Source of the DNA: Alphaproteobacteria bacterium
GTDB lineage: Bacteria; Myxococcota_A; UBA796; GCA-2862545
NCBI GenBank assembly: GCA_020632925.1
Contig: JACKER010000009.1
Coordinates: forward strand, 1-64,000
DNA: 64,000 nt
Direction: 5' to 3'
This document shows, piece after piece, positions 25,466-34,232 of the stretch. The notes under the pieces are model-generated. The model had not been told where the DNA came from, ran no database searches, and saw only the letters and a list, made by a program, of their open reading frames with translations. Each line of letters opens with the position of its first letter. Within the stretch, counting starts at the first letter, position 1. The translations under genes were made by a program, and so were the position numbers.

Positions 25466-26833
25466 TCAGAACCCCGTCCAGTCCCCCTCCGCGATCACGC
25501 AGCGCAGGCCGGTGGGGCGCGCGGTCCGCGCCTTCAGGCAGACGTCGAGCAGGTCGCCCACCGTGGGGGCGTCGGAGGGCGCGATCAGGAAGTCCACGCG
25601 CGGCCGATCCCCCACGAGCTCGAGCAGGGCGGCCCCGAGGTCACCGTCCACCCGCGACGACTCCAGCTCGCTGCCCGCGGCCCCCCGCAGCACGCCGCCC
25701 GCGAGGAGCACGGCGTTGGGGCCCGGCCGTCCCGCGAGCTCGACGAAGCGCCCCTCGACGGGCCCCGGCCACACCTGGAAGGGCTCTCCCACGAGGCGCC
25801 ACGCCGGCATCCCGGTGCCCTCGAGCTCCACCAGCAGCCGCACCTCGCCCGGACCCGGATACCAGCCGGTCATCGAGGTCGTCGGCTCGTCCGCGCCCAA
25901 CGCGAGCAGCGGCGGGGTGTTGCGCCGATCGCGCACGAAGCTGCCGCGAGCGGGGCAGCTCCACGCCTGCCAGGGTCGATCCAGCGCGCGCACCGCGAGC
26001 CCGTCCCCCTCCCGGGTCACGAGGCAGCCGTGGGGCACGCGGTAGGCCGTCCGCACGGGCCAGGTGGGGACCTGCCCGACGAAGCGCAGCAGCTCCGTGC
26101 TCGGGCCGTGCGAGAGCGCGACCTGCCGTCCGGCCACGAGGACCGCCAGGGCCGCCCCGAGTCCGATGCCGGCGCGGATCCGACGCTCCGGGAGCAGCGC
26201 CTGCGCCCACCAGGCCAGGGCCGCAGCCGAGGCGACGCCGCGCGCGGCGAGATCCCAGCCCCAGCGAGCCACGTCCTCGACCTGGAACAGCGCGAGATCG
26301 TGGTAGAGCCGGCCGTCGGCACCAGCCAGGACGGAGAGCCCGAGGAGCCCCGCCGCCCATGCGCTCGGCCCCTCCCGACGCGCGTGGGCCAACCAGATCG
26401 CCCCGACCACGGCGGTGAGCAGCGTCTCCTGCGGCGTCAGCACCCCCGCGATCAGCGTCAGCGCGAGGCCCACCACGCCCGCCACGGGCCAGCGCCGGTC
26501 CGCCAGGCGGGTCCGGGGGAGCGCGAGGGCGACCAACGCCGCCAGGCCCGAGCCCCACCACACGATCCGCATCGCGTCCGCGTGCCGGCGGCCCAACACC
26601 CCGGCGAGGTGGGTGGCCGGCACCTCAGCGCGGTACGCCGTCACCGACAGGTCGCGGAGCACACCCGACGCCAGCGCCAGGGCCACCGCGAGGCCCACGG
26701 CACCGAGCGCCAGGCCGCGCCCCGGGCGGGGCCAGCGACGCGCCACGGCCGCACCGAGGAGGGCGACGACGGTCAGGAGCAGGCAGGCCACCTCCGCCTT
26801 CGAGGCCAACGAGGTCGACAGCAGCTCGTTCAC
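25466..26833 (-). CDS. Multi-pass membrane protein with C-terminal soluble domain
   Basis: A 455-residue protein, unknown family. The first 230 residues hold about seven hydrophobic helices (for example LLLTVVALLGAAVA and VAGVVGLALTLIAGVL). The rest is soluble: GWYPGPGEVRLLVELEG and a C-terminal stretch RPRVDFLIAPSDAPTVGDLL that loosely resembles the ExbD/TolR periplasmic fold. That similarity is weak. GTG 26833 overlaps the SUV3-type helicase stop by 4 nt, so it is translated together with a helicase, an odd pairing that may just reflect compact packing. Confidence 0.7.
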   Translation of the reverse strand: MNELLSTSLASKAEVACLLLTVVALLGAAVARRWPRPGRGLALGAVGLAVALALASGVLRDLSVTAYRAEVPATHLAGVLGRRHADAMRIVWWGSGLAALVALALPRTRLADRRWPVAGVVGLALTLIAGVLTPQETLLTAVVGAIWLAHARREGPSAWAAGLLGLSVLAGADGRLYHDLALFQVEDVARWGWDLAARGVASAAALAWWAQALLPERRIRAGIGLGAALAVLVAGRQVALSHGPSTELLRFVGQVPTWPVRTAYRVPHGCLVTREGDGLAVRALDRPWQAWSCPARGSFVRDRRNTPPLLALGADEPTTSMTGWYPGPGEVRLLVELEGTGMPAWRLVGEPFQVWPGPVEGRFVELAGRPGPNAVLLAGGVLRGAAGSELESSRVDGDLGAALLELVGDRPRVDFLIAPSDAPTVGDLLDVCLKARTARPTGLRCVIAEGDWTGF

Positions 26834-29211
26834 CGCCGCCCCCCGGCGCGACGGAGCGAGTCGCTCGGACCGGGGCGGAAGCCGAGCGCGCGGATCACGC
26901 CGTCCACGTCCTCGGGGCGACAGCCGAGGCGCGACATGATCTTGTCACGGGCGGAAGCCCCTCCCCTCGCCCACTTCCGCAGGTCGTTCGCCGCCTGCTC
27001 GATGACGTCCACCCGCACCGCCACGTCCCCCATCGGCCGGAACCCCACCGCCACCAGCCCCGGTCGCGGCCAACCCGCCAGGGGCACCGAGGTCCGGCCG
27101 TCCTTCGGCGCCTCCATCAGGGGCCGACGACCTGCGTGCAGGCTCCAGAGCAGCGCGCGCAGGGCCATCGGCGCCGGGCGCAGCAGGGACTGGACGTACA
27201 CCGTGCGCGTCCCGAGCCGCACGTCGAGCTTCGCGAGCGCCTGGCGGTCGGCGTCCTTCAGCTGCTCCACGAGGTCCTCGACCCGCTCGACGTCCACCGA
27301 CCCGAGCCCCCGACGGAGCTCGTGCAGCAGCCCGCGGCCGGCGTTCGACAAGTGACGCGCCGCGGGCCTCTCGAGCACCGCGAAGAGCGACGCGACCGAG
27401 CGCTGCCGCCACCCCTCGAGCCTCGCGCGCACCCGCTCCCGCTCCGCCGGCTCCAGCAGATCCCAGCGGCCCACCATGATCTTCGGCTCGAACAGGTCCG
27501 GCCCCTGGGTCACCCGTCCGAGCGACAGATCGCGCCACACCAGGCGCGCGTCCGGCGTCACGGTGACCTCCGCGTCGTCGGCGGCGTCGAGCTCGTCCAG
27601 CAGCGGCAGCAGCTCGCTGCGCAGGCGGCGACGGATCGCGGCCAGCGCGGGCTTGGGCGGCGGGTGCGGCCCGGGCTCGAAGGTCCCGTCCCGCAGCGTG
27701 CCGACCGGGATGCCGCCCACCTCGACCTGCCCACCCTCGATGGTCACCGCTCCCGGCGTCGACGTCCCGCCGAGCACGAGCGTCACCCGGCGGTCCACGA
27801 AGCGGGCCGTGAGCCGCTCGTGCAGCGCGTCCGAGAGCCGGTCCTCGACCGCCCGCGTGAGCTGCTGCCAGCGGCCGGGATGCACGGTCCAGTCCCGCTG
27901 CCAGGCCACGTAGGTCCAGGTGCGCGTCCAGGCGATGCGGGACATCAGCGTCTCGATGTCCCCCTCGGTGCGGTCCAGGCGGGCGAGCGCGCGCTCCACG
28001 AAGTCGTCGGGGACGACACCGTCGGGGCCGAGCAGGTGGCCGGCGAGCTCCGCGAGCAGCTCGACGTGCGCCGTGGTGTGCGTCTTGCGGTAGTCCGGGA
28101 CCTGGCAGAGCTCCCACAGGCGGCGGACGGCGTCGGGCCCCGTGATCAGCGGCGCGACGGACGGGTGCTTCGACAGGGCCTCGAGCGCGTCCTCGTCCTC
28201 CTCGCCGTAGGTCGGGAGCAGGAACGGTTGCGGGGGCGGCACCCGCAGCGAGCGCAGCAGGGACGCGGTGTTGGCGAAGTCGAGGTCGGAGGACCGCCAG
28301 TAGAGCTGGGTCAGCGGCGGGAAGCTGTGCTGCTCGATGGCGTCGATCAGCTCGGGATCGAGGTCACCGACCTCCCGCGTCGTGCCGAAGGTCCCGTCGG
28401 CGGTGTACCGACCGGCGCGGCCCGCGATCTGGCCGAGCTCGGCGGCGGAGAGCGCGCGGTGGTGGCGGCCGTCGAACTTGCGCAGCGCCGTGAACGCGAC
28501 GTGCCCGATGTCCATGTTCAGGCCCATGCCGATCGCGTCGGTCGCGACGAGGTGCTGGACCTCGCCCGCCTGGTACATCGCGACCTGGGCGTTGCGCGTG
28601 CGCGGCGAGAGCGCGCCCAGGACGACGGCCGCGCCTCCGTGGACAGCCCGCAGCCGCTCGGCGTTCTCGTACACCTGCTCCGCCGAGAAGCCGATGATGG
28701 CCGAGCGCGCAGGCACCGACGCCAGCTTGCGGGACCCGGCCCAGGTGAGCTTGCTGTACCGCGGCGCGCTCTCGATGCGCAGATCCGGGACGATCCGCTC
28801 GAGCAGGGGGGCGATCGTGGACGCACCGAGCAACACCGTCTCGACGGCGCCACGGGCGTGCAGGATCCGATCGGTGAAGGTGTGGCCCCGGTTGCGGTCG
28901 CCGGCGAGCTGCACCTCGTCCACCGCGAGGAAGGCGACGCGGCGGTCCACGGGCATCGCCTCGACCGTGCACACCAGGTACTTCGGGTCGGCCGGGACGC
29001 GCTTCTCCTCGCCCGTGATGAGCGCGACCGCCTCGGAGCCCCGGCGCGTCACGACCTTGTCGTACACCTCGCGCGCGAGCAGCCGCAGCGGCAGACCGAT
29101 CATGCCGGTGTCGTGCTCCAGCATGCGATCGATCGCGCGGTGGGTCTTGCCGGTGTTGGTGGGCCCGAGGATCGCGGTGACCCGCGGCTCCGGTCGCGGC
29201 GCTCGGCTCAT
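26830..29211 (-). CDS. SUV3-type ATP-dependent RNA helicase
   Basis: A 793-residue Ski2/SUV3-like helicase. Motifs: VTAILGPTNTGKTHRAID (Walker A), AFLAVDEVQLAGD (DEVQ box), LLGAST, VVLGALSPRTRN, LVATDAIGMGLNMDIGHVAF and AELGQIAGRAGRY. Mitochondrial SUV3 unwinds RNA for the degradosome; bacterial relatives, best known in alphaproteobacteria, may do similar RNA work. The C-terminal 400 residues contain a helical domain and a basic end. ATG 29211 follows AGGGAG. It diverges from a Ser/Thr kinase with 54 nt between. Confidence 0.88.
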   Translation of the reverse strand: MSRAPRPEPRVTAILGPTNTGKTHRAIDRMLEHDTGMIGLPLRLLAREVYDKVVTRRGSEAVALITGEEKRVPADPKYLVCTVEAMPVDRRVAFLAVDEVQLAGDRNRGHTFTDRILHARGAVETVLLGASTIAPLLERIVPDLRIESAPRYSKLTWAGSRKLASVPARSAIIGFSAEQVYENAERLRAVHGGAAVVLGALSPRTRNAQVAMYQAGEVQHLVATDAIGMGLNMDIGHVAFTALRKFDGRHHRALSAAELGQIAGRAGRYTADGTFGTTREVGDLDPELIDAIEQHSFPPLTQLYWRSSDLDFANTASLLRSLRVPPPQPFLLPTYGEEDEDALEALSKHPSVAPLITGPDAVRRLWELCQVPDYRKTHTTAHVELLAELAGHLLGPDGVVPDDFVERALARLDRTEGDIETLMSRIAWTRTWTYVAWQRDWTVHPGRWQQLTRAVEDRLSDALHERLTARFVDRRVTLVLGGTSTPGAVTIEGGQVEVGGIPVGTLRDGTFEPGPHPPPKPALAAIRRRLRSELLPLLDELDAADDAEVTVTPDARLVWRDLSLGRVTQGPDLFEPKIMVGRWDLLEPAERERVRARLEGWRQRSVASLFAVLERPAARHLSNAGRGLLHELRRGLGSVDVERVEDLVEQLKDADRQALAKLDVRLGTRTVYVQSLLRPAPMALRALLWSLHAGRRPLMEAPKDGRTSVPLAGWPRPGLVAVGFRPMGDVAVRVDVIEQAANDLRKWARGGASARDKIMSRLGCRPEDVDGVIRALGFRPGPSDSLRRAGGRR

Positions 29212-29250
29212 CGGCTCCCTGGTATCGCGTCGGCCCCGGCGCGGGTGGAG

Positions 29251-29256
29251 TACACT
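29251..29256 (+). promoter_or_regulatory. -10-like box TACACT
   Basis: TACACT ends 9 nt before ATG 29266, with no Shine-Dalgarno between. This fits a leaderless transcript for the second kinase gene. No obvious -35 box. Confidence 0.35.
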
Positions 29257-29265
29257 GCACGCCCC

Positions 29266-30576
29266 ATGGCGCTCGAGATCGTCCAGATCCTGGCCTCCGG
29301 TACGTTCGGGCACGTCGCGGTGGTCCGGGACACGCAGGACGGCCGTCTGATGGCCGCGAAGGTGCTCAAGCGCGAGCACCTCGAGAACCCGAAGATCGTG
29401 CGCCGGATGCTCGACGAGGCCGCGCTGCTCCGCCGGTTGGATCACCCGAACATCGTGCGGGTCGAGGAGGTCCGTGAGCTCGAGGGGCGCCCCGTCATGC
29501 TCCTCGAGTGGGTGCGCGGCGCCTCGCTCGACGAGATCGTGGTGGCCTCGCCGCCGGGCATCCCCATCGCGGACGCGTGCGCCATCGTCATGATCGCGTC
29601 CGACGCGCTGTTCGCGGCCTGGTACACGACGGAGCCCACCACCGGCGGGCCGCTGCACGTCATCCACCGCGACATCAAGCCGTCGAACATCCTGTTGGCG
29701 GACGACGGCGAGGTGAAGCTGCTCGACTTCGGCATCGCCCGCGGGCAGTTCGAGGGTCGCCAGTCCGAGACGGTCTCCGTCGTGCTCGGCGCGCACGGGT
29801 ATCTGGCGCCCGAGCGCCTCGACGGCGCCGAGGACACCCCGTTCGGCGACGTCTACGCGATGGGCTGCGTGCTCTACGAGCTGCTCACCTCGCAGCGGAT
29901 CCGGCTGTCACTGCACCCGAGGGCCCACACCGAGCGCCTGCAGAAGGGCATCATGCACATCCGGCCCCCCGGGGTGGGCGCGCGGACCGTGAGCGACCTG
30001 GCGCGACTCGTCCAGCGGATGTGTGCCTACGACCCCGACGATCGCCCGGATCACGGCGAGGTCGTCGAGACCCTGCACGCCATCTCCACCGAGGCCGGCT
30101 TCCAGCCCGATCTCCCGCGGCTGGCGCGCAAGGCCGTCCTGCCCCTCCTCGCGTCGCGCTCGCTCGACAGCCCGGTGCGCCACCCGGCCTGGCAGGAGCT
30201 GCGCTTCCTCGAGACCCACACCGGCGGCACCCCCGCAGGCGCGCCCACGCGCGAGAGCGACCTGCGTCTCGCACGCTTCCTCAAGCAGGAGGACTGGCAC
30301 GAGCGGAGCGACCAGCTGCGCCGGATGCTCGCCGCGGACCCCTCCTGGACCGCGCGCCCGCTGCTCGACGCCCTCTCCCGGCTCGAGGGTGGCTCGTTCT
30401 GGTCGCGCTTCGTCGGGCCGCAGGGGCAGGCGCGGGCGCAGATGGTGGCGCTCCTCGACCTGCTGCGTTCCCGGCCCGACCAGGAGGTGCTGGACCGCGT
30501 CCGTCCCTACCTCCGCCACCGGGATCCGGAGCTCGTGCTCCTGGCGAAGCAGATCACCGAGGATCACAGTCGATGA
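29266..30576 (+). CDS. Hanks-type Ser/Thr protein kinase, cytoplasmic
   Basis: A 436-residue kinase. The domain begins almost at residue 1: VQILASGTFGHVAVVRD (glycine loop), Lys32 in MAAKVLK, VIHRDIKPSNILL (Asp136, Lys138, Asn141), DFG near 154, GYLAPERLDG. All key residues are intact, unlike the kinase at 17222. Residues after about 285 form a helical region with repeated short Leu/Arg motifs and no membrane segment. Start ATG 29266 has a -10-like box just upstream but no ribosome-binding site. The following FG-GAP lipoprotein gene overlaps its stop (ATGA), so the two are coupled. Confidence 0.93.
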   Translation: MALEIVQILASGTFGHVAVVRDTQDGRLMAAKVLKREHLENPKIVRRMLDEAALLRRLDHPNIVRVEEVRELEGRPVMLLEWVRGASLDEIVVASPPGIPIADACAIVMIASDALFAAWYTTEPTTGGPLHVIHRDIKPSNILLADDGEVKLLDFGIARGQFEGRQSETVSVVLGAHGYLAPERLDGAEDTPFGDVYAMGCVLYELLTSQRIRLSLHPRAHTERLQKGIMHIRPPGVGARTVSDLARLVQRMCAYDPDDRPDHGEVVETLHAISTEAGFQPDLPRLARKAVLPLLASRSLDSPVRHPAWQELRFLETHTGGTPAGAPTRESDLRLARFLKQEDWHERSDQLRRMLAADPSWTARPLLDALSRLEGGSFWSRFVGPQGQARAQMVALLDLLRSRPDQEVLDRVRPYLRHRDPELVLLAKQITEDHSR

Positions 30577-31898
30577 TCGCCTGGCTGCTCGCCTGTGGTG
30601 GGACCGAGCCCGGCACGGACGGCGACACCCCGACGGGACGGGTGCCGGATGGCGCACTGCTGGGCTCCCAGGTGCGCGTGGAGGCCGACGGCGTCTGGGT
30701 GAGCGCGCCGGGCGTCGAGAGCGACGGCGTGATCGCGCGGCTCGATCGGCTCTCGGGCGCGGCGACCCTGGGGGACGCGAGCCTGGTGCTGCGGGCGAGC
30801 GAGCCCGGGCAGGTGGGCGGACCGTTCGCGGTGTGCGACTGGGACGGTGGGCTGGCGGTCGCCGTGGGTGCGCCGGACCTCGGCGACCGCGGTCGCGCCT
30901 GGCTCGTCGCGGACCCCGGTCCCGGCGAGACCTCGCTCGGCGCCCAACCCTACGCGGAGAACCGGCAGGACGGCGCCCACACCGGCAGCTCCCTCACCTG
31001 CGCGCCCGACCTGCTGCTCGTGGGCGCGCCGGACACGACCGCAGCGGCGGCGGGGAGCGGGACCGTCGACCTGTACGCTCCCGGCGAGAGCGGTCTCGAC
31101 AAGGTCGGGAACGTGGACACGGCGTTCGGCGGCGCGCACCTCGGGATGCGGACCGGCGTGCTCCCGGGTGTGGACTGGGACGGCGACGGCGTGGCTGACC
31201 TGGTGGTGGGCGCACCCGGCAGCGGGCGGGCGCACGTCCTCCCTGGACCCGTCCAGGGCAGCGTGCTCGCGAGCGCCGCGGGGTACGTCCTGCAGGGCGA
31301 GGACGGCGGCGAGCTCGGGTACGCCGTGGGGACGGGCGATCTCGACGGGGACGGCGCGCTCGACCTGGTGCTGGGCGAGCCGGGTGCCGGCAACGGGAAG
31401 GGCCGGCTGTGGGTCGTGCGCGGGCCGATCGACGCGGACCACCAGGGGCTGCTGCGCAACTTCGCGGTGTCCGTCGGTGGCGTCACCCAGGGGGCGAAGA
31501 TGGGCTTCGCGCTGGCCGTGGTCGGCGACGTCGACGGCGATGGTCGCGACGACGTGCTGGTGGGCGCGCCCTACGCCCCCGGCGTGGGCGAGGAGGCAGG
31601 TGCGGCCTACCTCGTGCTCGGCAGCCAGCTCGGGGATCTGGGCGACCCCGCGGACCCCGAGCGCATCGCGACGGTCGACGGCGCAGCGGCCATCTTCTAT
31701 GGCGACGTGGCCTGGGGACGGCTCGGGTGGTCGGTCGCCGGGGGAGACGTCGACGGTGACGGCGTGATCGAGCTGGTCGTGGCCGCGCCCGAGTCCGACG
31801 CGGACGGCTCGGTGGGCGCCGGGCGGGTCTGGTCCTGGTCCTCGGACGTGCGCGGCACGCTCTACCCCGACGCCGCCGAGTCCTCCATCGCCCCCTGA
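30573..31898 (+). CDS. FG-GAP repeat lipoprotein
   Basis: A 441-residue surface lipoprotein. The signal is extremely short: MIAWLLAC with Cys8 as the lipidation site, then GGTEPGTDGDTP. The body consists of integrin-like FG-GAP blades with Ca-binding loops: DWDGDGVADLVVGAP, DLDGDGALDLVLGEP, DVDGDGRDDVLVGAP and DVDGDGVIELVVAAP. This folds as a beta-propeller and may mediate adhesion or ligand binding. It is translationally coupled to the kinase upstream and ends 9 nt from the convergent sarcosine-oxidase-like gene. Confidence 0.9.
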   Translation: MIAWLLACGGTEPGTDGDTPTGRVPDGALLGSQVRVEADGVWVSAPGVESDGVIARLDRLSGAATLGDASLVLRASEPGQVGGPFAVCDWDGGLAVAVGAPDLGDRGRAWLVADPGPGETSLGAQPYAENRQDGAHTGSSLTCAPDLLLVGAPDTTAAAAGSGTVDLYAPGESGLDKVGNVDTAFGGAHLGMRTGVLPGVDWDGDGVADLVVGAPGSGRAHVLPGPVQGSVLASAAGYVLQGEDGGELGYAVGTGDLDGDGALDLVLGEPGAGNGKGRLWVVRGPIDADHQGLLRNFAVSVGGVTQGAKMGFALAVVGDVDGDGRDDVLVGAPYAPGVGEEAGAAYLVLGSQLGDLGDPADPERIATVDGAAAIFYGDVAWGRLGWSVAGGDVDGDGVIELVVAAPESDADGSVGAGRVWSWSSDVRGTLYPDAAESSIAP

Positions 31899-31907
31899 CG
31901 GTGCGGA

Positions 31908-33005
31908 CTACGCCTTGCGGGCGGCCTCGGTGCGGCGCTGGCCGAGGGTGCGCCACGCGAAGCGCGCCCAGCGGTCGCCTCCCCGCCCCTCCACCCGGTC
32001 GGCCACCGCCTCCCCGAGGACCGGCGCGAACTTGAACGCGTGCCCGCTGCCGCCCGCCGCCACCACCACGCGCGGGCGGTCCGGGTGTCGGTCGATCAGG
32101 AAGTCGCCGTCGAAGCTGTCGCTGTACGGGCAGAGCCGCCGCCCCACGATCGGCGCGTCGGCCAGCGAGGGCAGGTGGTCCACCAGGAAGGACCGAAGCG
32201 CGACCTCGGCCTCGGCCGGCACCTCCCGCGGGCCGTCGGGATGGATGCGCACGCCCGCGCCGTGGTTCGCGATCTTCACGACACCGTCGGCGTTCGCGCA
32301 GAATCCGTACCAGCCGGTCGTGGCGATGTCGCAGGCGAACGGCAGGAAGCGCGGCGGCGCCCAGTCCGCCGGATCCGGGGGCCGCAGGTGGAACACGGGC
32401 TGCCCGACGGTCACCAGGCGGTCCGCGAGCTCAGGCAGGAGGTGGTGGGTCCAGGTGCCCGCGGCGACCACGACGACGTCGGCGTCCGTGACCTCGTCGA
32501 CCTCGGTGGGAGCGTCCTCGACCAACGCCACGCCCGCCGCGACCGCGCGCGCCGCCAGCGCCGCCACCACCGCTCCGCTCTCCGCCCAGCCGGCCAAGCG
32601 ATCGACGTACCCCTCGCCCGCCCACCGCCAGGCCGCGATCGGCGTCTCACCGGGGTGGAAGCGGTCCACGGGTACGCCCGCGTCGACCAGCGCGTCGTGG
32701 CTGTCCCGCTCGAAGCCGCCGGGCTCCCAGCGCGAGGCGAGCACGAGCAGCCCGGTCTCGTGGTAGAGCGGCCGCTCGAACACGGCGTTCCAGGCCAGCC
32801 AGCGCTCGCGCGCCTCCAACATCAGGTCGCGGTACCAGCGGTCCGCGCCGTAGTCGGGGCGCACCAGCTTGCTGATGTCCGTCGATGCGGCCTCGGGTCG
32901 CGGGACGCGCCCGGCTTCAACCAGCCGCACCGCATGTCCGCGCGCCCGCAGCTCGAGCGCGCTCGCCACGCCCACGACACCCGCGCCGATCACGGTGATC
33001 CTCAT
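31908..33005 (-). CDS. FAD-dependent oxidoreductase, monomeric sarcosine oxidase-like
   Basis: A 365-residue DAO-family flavoenzyme. The N-terminus has ITVIGAGVVGVASALELRAR (FAD-binding) and a Glu at the end of the second strand (LVEAG). The C-terminal motif RLCPYSDSFDGDFLIDRHP places a Cys where monomeric sarcosine oxidase and related amine oxidases attach FAD covalently; VVVAAGGSGHAFKFAP follows as in that family. It probably oxidises an N-methyl amino acid or related amine, releasing H2O2; the exact substrate is unknown. ATG 33005 overlaps the adenylate cyclase stop (ATGA). Confidence 0.85.
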   Translation of the reverse strand: MRITVIGAGVVGVASALELRARGHAVRLVEAGRVPRPEAASTDISKLVRPDYGADRWYRDLMLEARERWLAWNAVFERPLYHETGLLVLASRWEPGGFERDSHDALVDAGVPVDRFHPGETPIAAWRWAGEGYVDRLAGWAESGAVVAALAARAVAAGVALVEDAPTEVDEVTDADVVVVAAGTWTHHLLPELADRLVTVGQPVFHLRPPDPADWAPPRFLPFACDIATTGWYGFCANADGVVKIANHGAGVRIHPDGPREVPAEAEVALRSFLVDHLPSLADAPIVGRRLCPYSDSFDGDFLIDRHPDRPRVVVAAGGSGHAFKFAPVLGEAVADRVEGRGGDRWARFAWRTLGQRRTEAARKA

Positions 33006-34144
33006 TCCCCGGCCTCCATCGGCGTGTACGTCACCGCGGGCGCGGCGAAGCCCTTGAGCGGGCGTGGGGGGTGCTCGCGCCAGCGGTCGTGCCCCGCGGC
33101 GGCGGTTCGGGTGGCCTCGGTCACGAGGATCGGGGCGTCGAGCTCCTTGGTGAGCGATTCGACCCGCGACGCCAGGTTCACGGTGGCGCCGAGCGCCGTG
33201 TACTCCCGCCGCACGTCGGGCCCCATGTCGCCGACGACGGCTTCGCCCGTGTGCAGCCCGATCCCGATGCGCAGCTCGCTCTCCCCGCGCGCTCGGCGGA
33301 GGGTGTTGAGCTCCGCGAGCGCCTGCTGCATCCCGAGCGCCGCGCGCACGGCGCGGTCCGCGTGATCCGGCTGGTCGAGCGGCGCCCCGAACCACGCCAT
33401 GATCCCGTCACCGATGAACTTGTCGAGCGTGCCGCCGTGCTCGAAGAGGACGCGGACCATGGCGGAGGTGTACTCGTCGAGCATCGCGGCCACCGCCTCG
33501 CCCGACATGTCCTCGGTCAGCGGCGTGAAGTCCCGGATGTCCGAGAAGAGCACGGTGATCTCGCGCCGGGACACGCCGCGCGCCCCGCCCGCCCGGATCA
33601 CGTCGGCGACCGCGGGCGAGAAGTAGCGCCCGAGCGCGGCCCCCACCCTCGCCTCCTCCGCGGCCCGGGCCACGAGCGCCTCGATGCGCCCGAGGACGAA
33701 CAGCCCCGCGGCGGCGCTGGTCACGATGCCGACGAGCGGCACGAGGGCGAGCGGCAGCCAGCCCATCTGGGCGAAGAGCAGGGTGTCGGCGACGGCGGCA
33801 CCGACCGCGGTCCAGGCGATGGCCCGCTTGCGGAGGGTGATCCCCGCGACGGCGACGGTGAGGAGCACGTTCGCGGTCGCCCAGGGCGCGAGCAGCAGCC
33901 CCGTGTCGGCCTGAGCGGCGGCGTACATCGCCACGATGAGCGGGAGATCCATCGCCGGCAGAGCCGCCCACAGGTGCGGTCGCAGGCGGTCGGAGCGCGC
34001 CAGGGGCAGCAGCGCGACGGACACGAGCGTCCAGACCCCCGTGGCGATCGAGAACACGTGGGACGTGAACCCGGCGACGCCGAGCGTGGTGAGCGCCAGG
34101 CACGACGCGAGCGAGCCCACGGCGCGCAGGCGTACCAGCAGCAC
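33002..34144 (-). CDS. Membrane class III adenylate/guanylate cyclase
   Basis: At least 380 residues. About six transmembrane helices (1-155) precede a linker and the catalytic domain: EITVLFSDIRDFTPLTEDMS (first metal Asp), GTLDKFIGDGIMAWFGAPL (substrate Lys and second metal Asp) and YTALGATVNLASRVESLT (transition-state Asn/Arg). The Lys/Thr pair favours ATP, so cAMP is the likely product. GTG 34144 is the first usual start, but the frame stays open with protein-like sequence (IRAEQDRAAV) upstream; see findings. It lies downstream of the FadB-like gene on the same strand and is coupled to the sarcosine-oxidase-like gene. Confidence 0.88.
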   Translation of the reverse strand: MLLVRLRAVGSLASCLALTTLGVAGFTSHVFSIATGVWTLVSVALLPLARSDRLRPHLWAALPAMDLPLIVAMYAAAQADTGLLLAPWATANVLLTVAVAGITLRKRAIAWTAVGAAVADTLLFAQMGWLPLALVPLVGIVTSAAAGLFVLGRIEALVARAAEEARVGAALGRYFSPAVADVIRAGGARGVSRREITVLFSDIRDFTPLTEDMSGEAVAAMLDEYTSAMVRVLFEHGGTLDKFIGDGIMAWFGAPLDQPDHADRAVRAALGMQQALAELNTLRRARGESELRIGIGLHTGEAVVGDMGPDVRREYTALGATVNLASRVESLTKELDAPILVTEATRTAAAGHDRWREHPPRPLKGFAAPAVTYTPMEAGE

Positions 34145-34232
34145 CGCGGCCCGATCCTGCTCGGCGCGGATGGCGAGCGTCGCGTCGATGATCCCCTCCG
34201 CCGGCGAGCATACCGGCAGAGGGCCACCTCCC

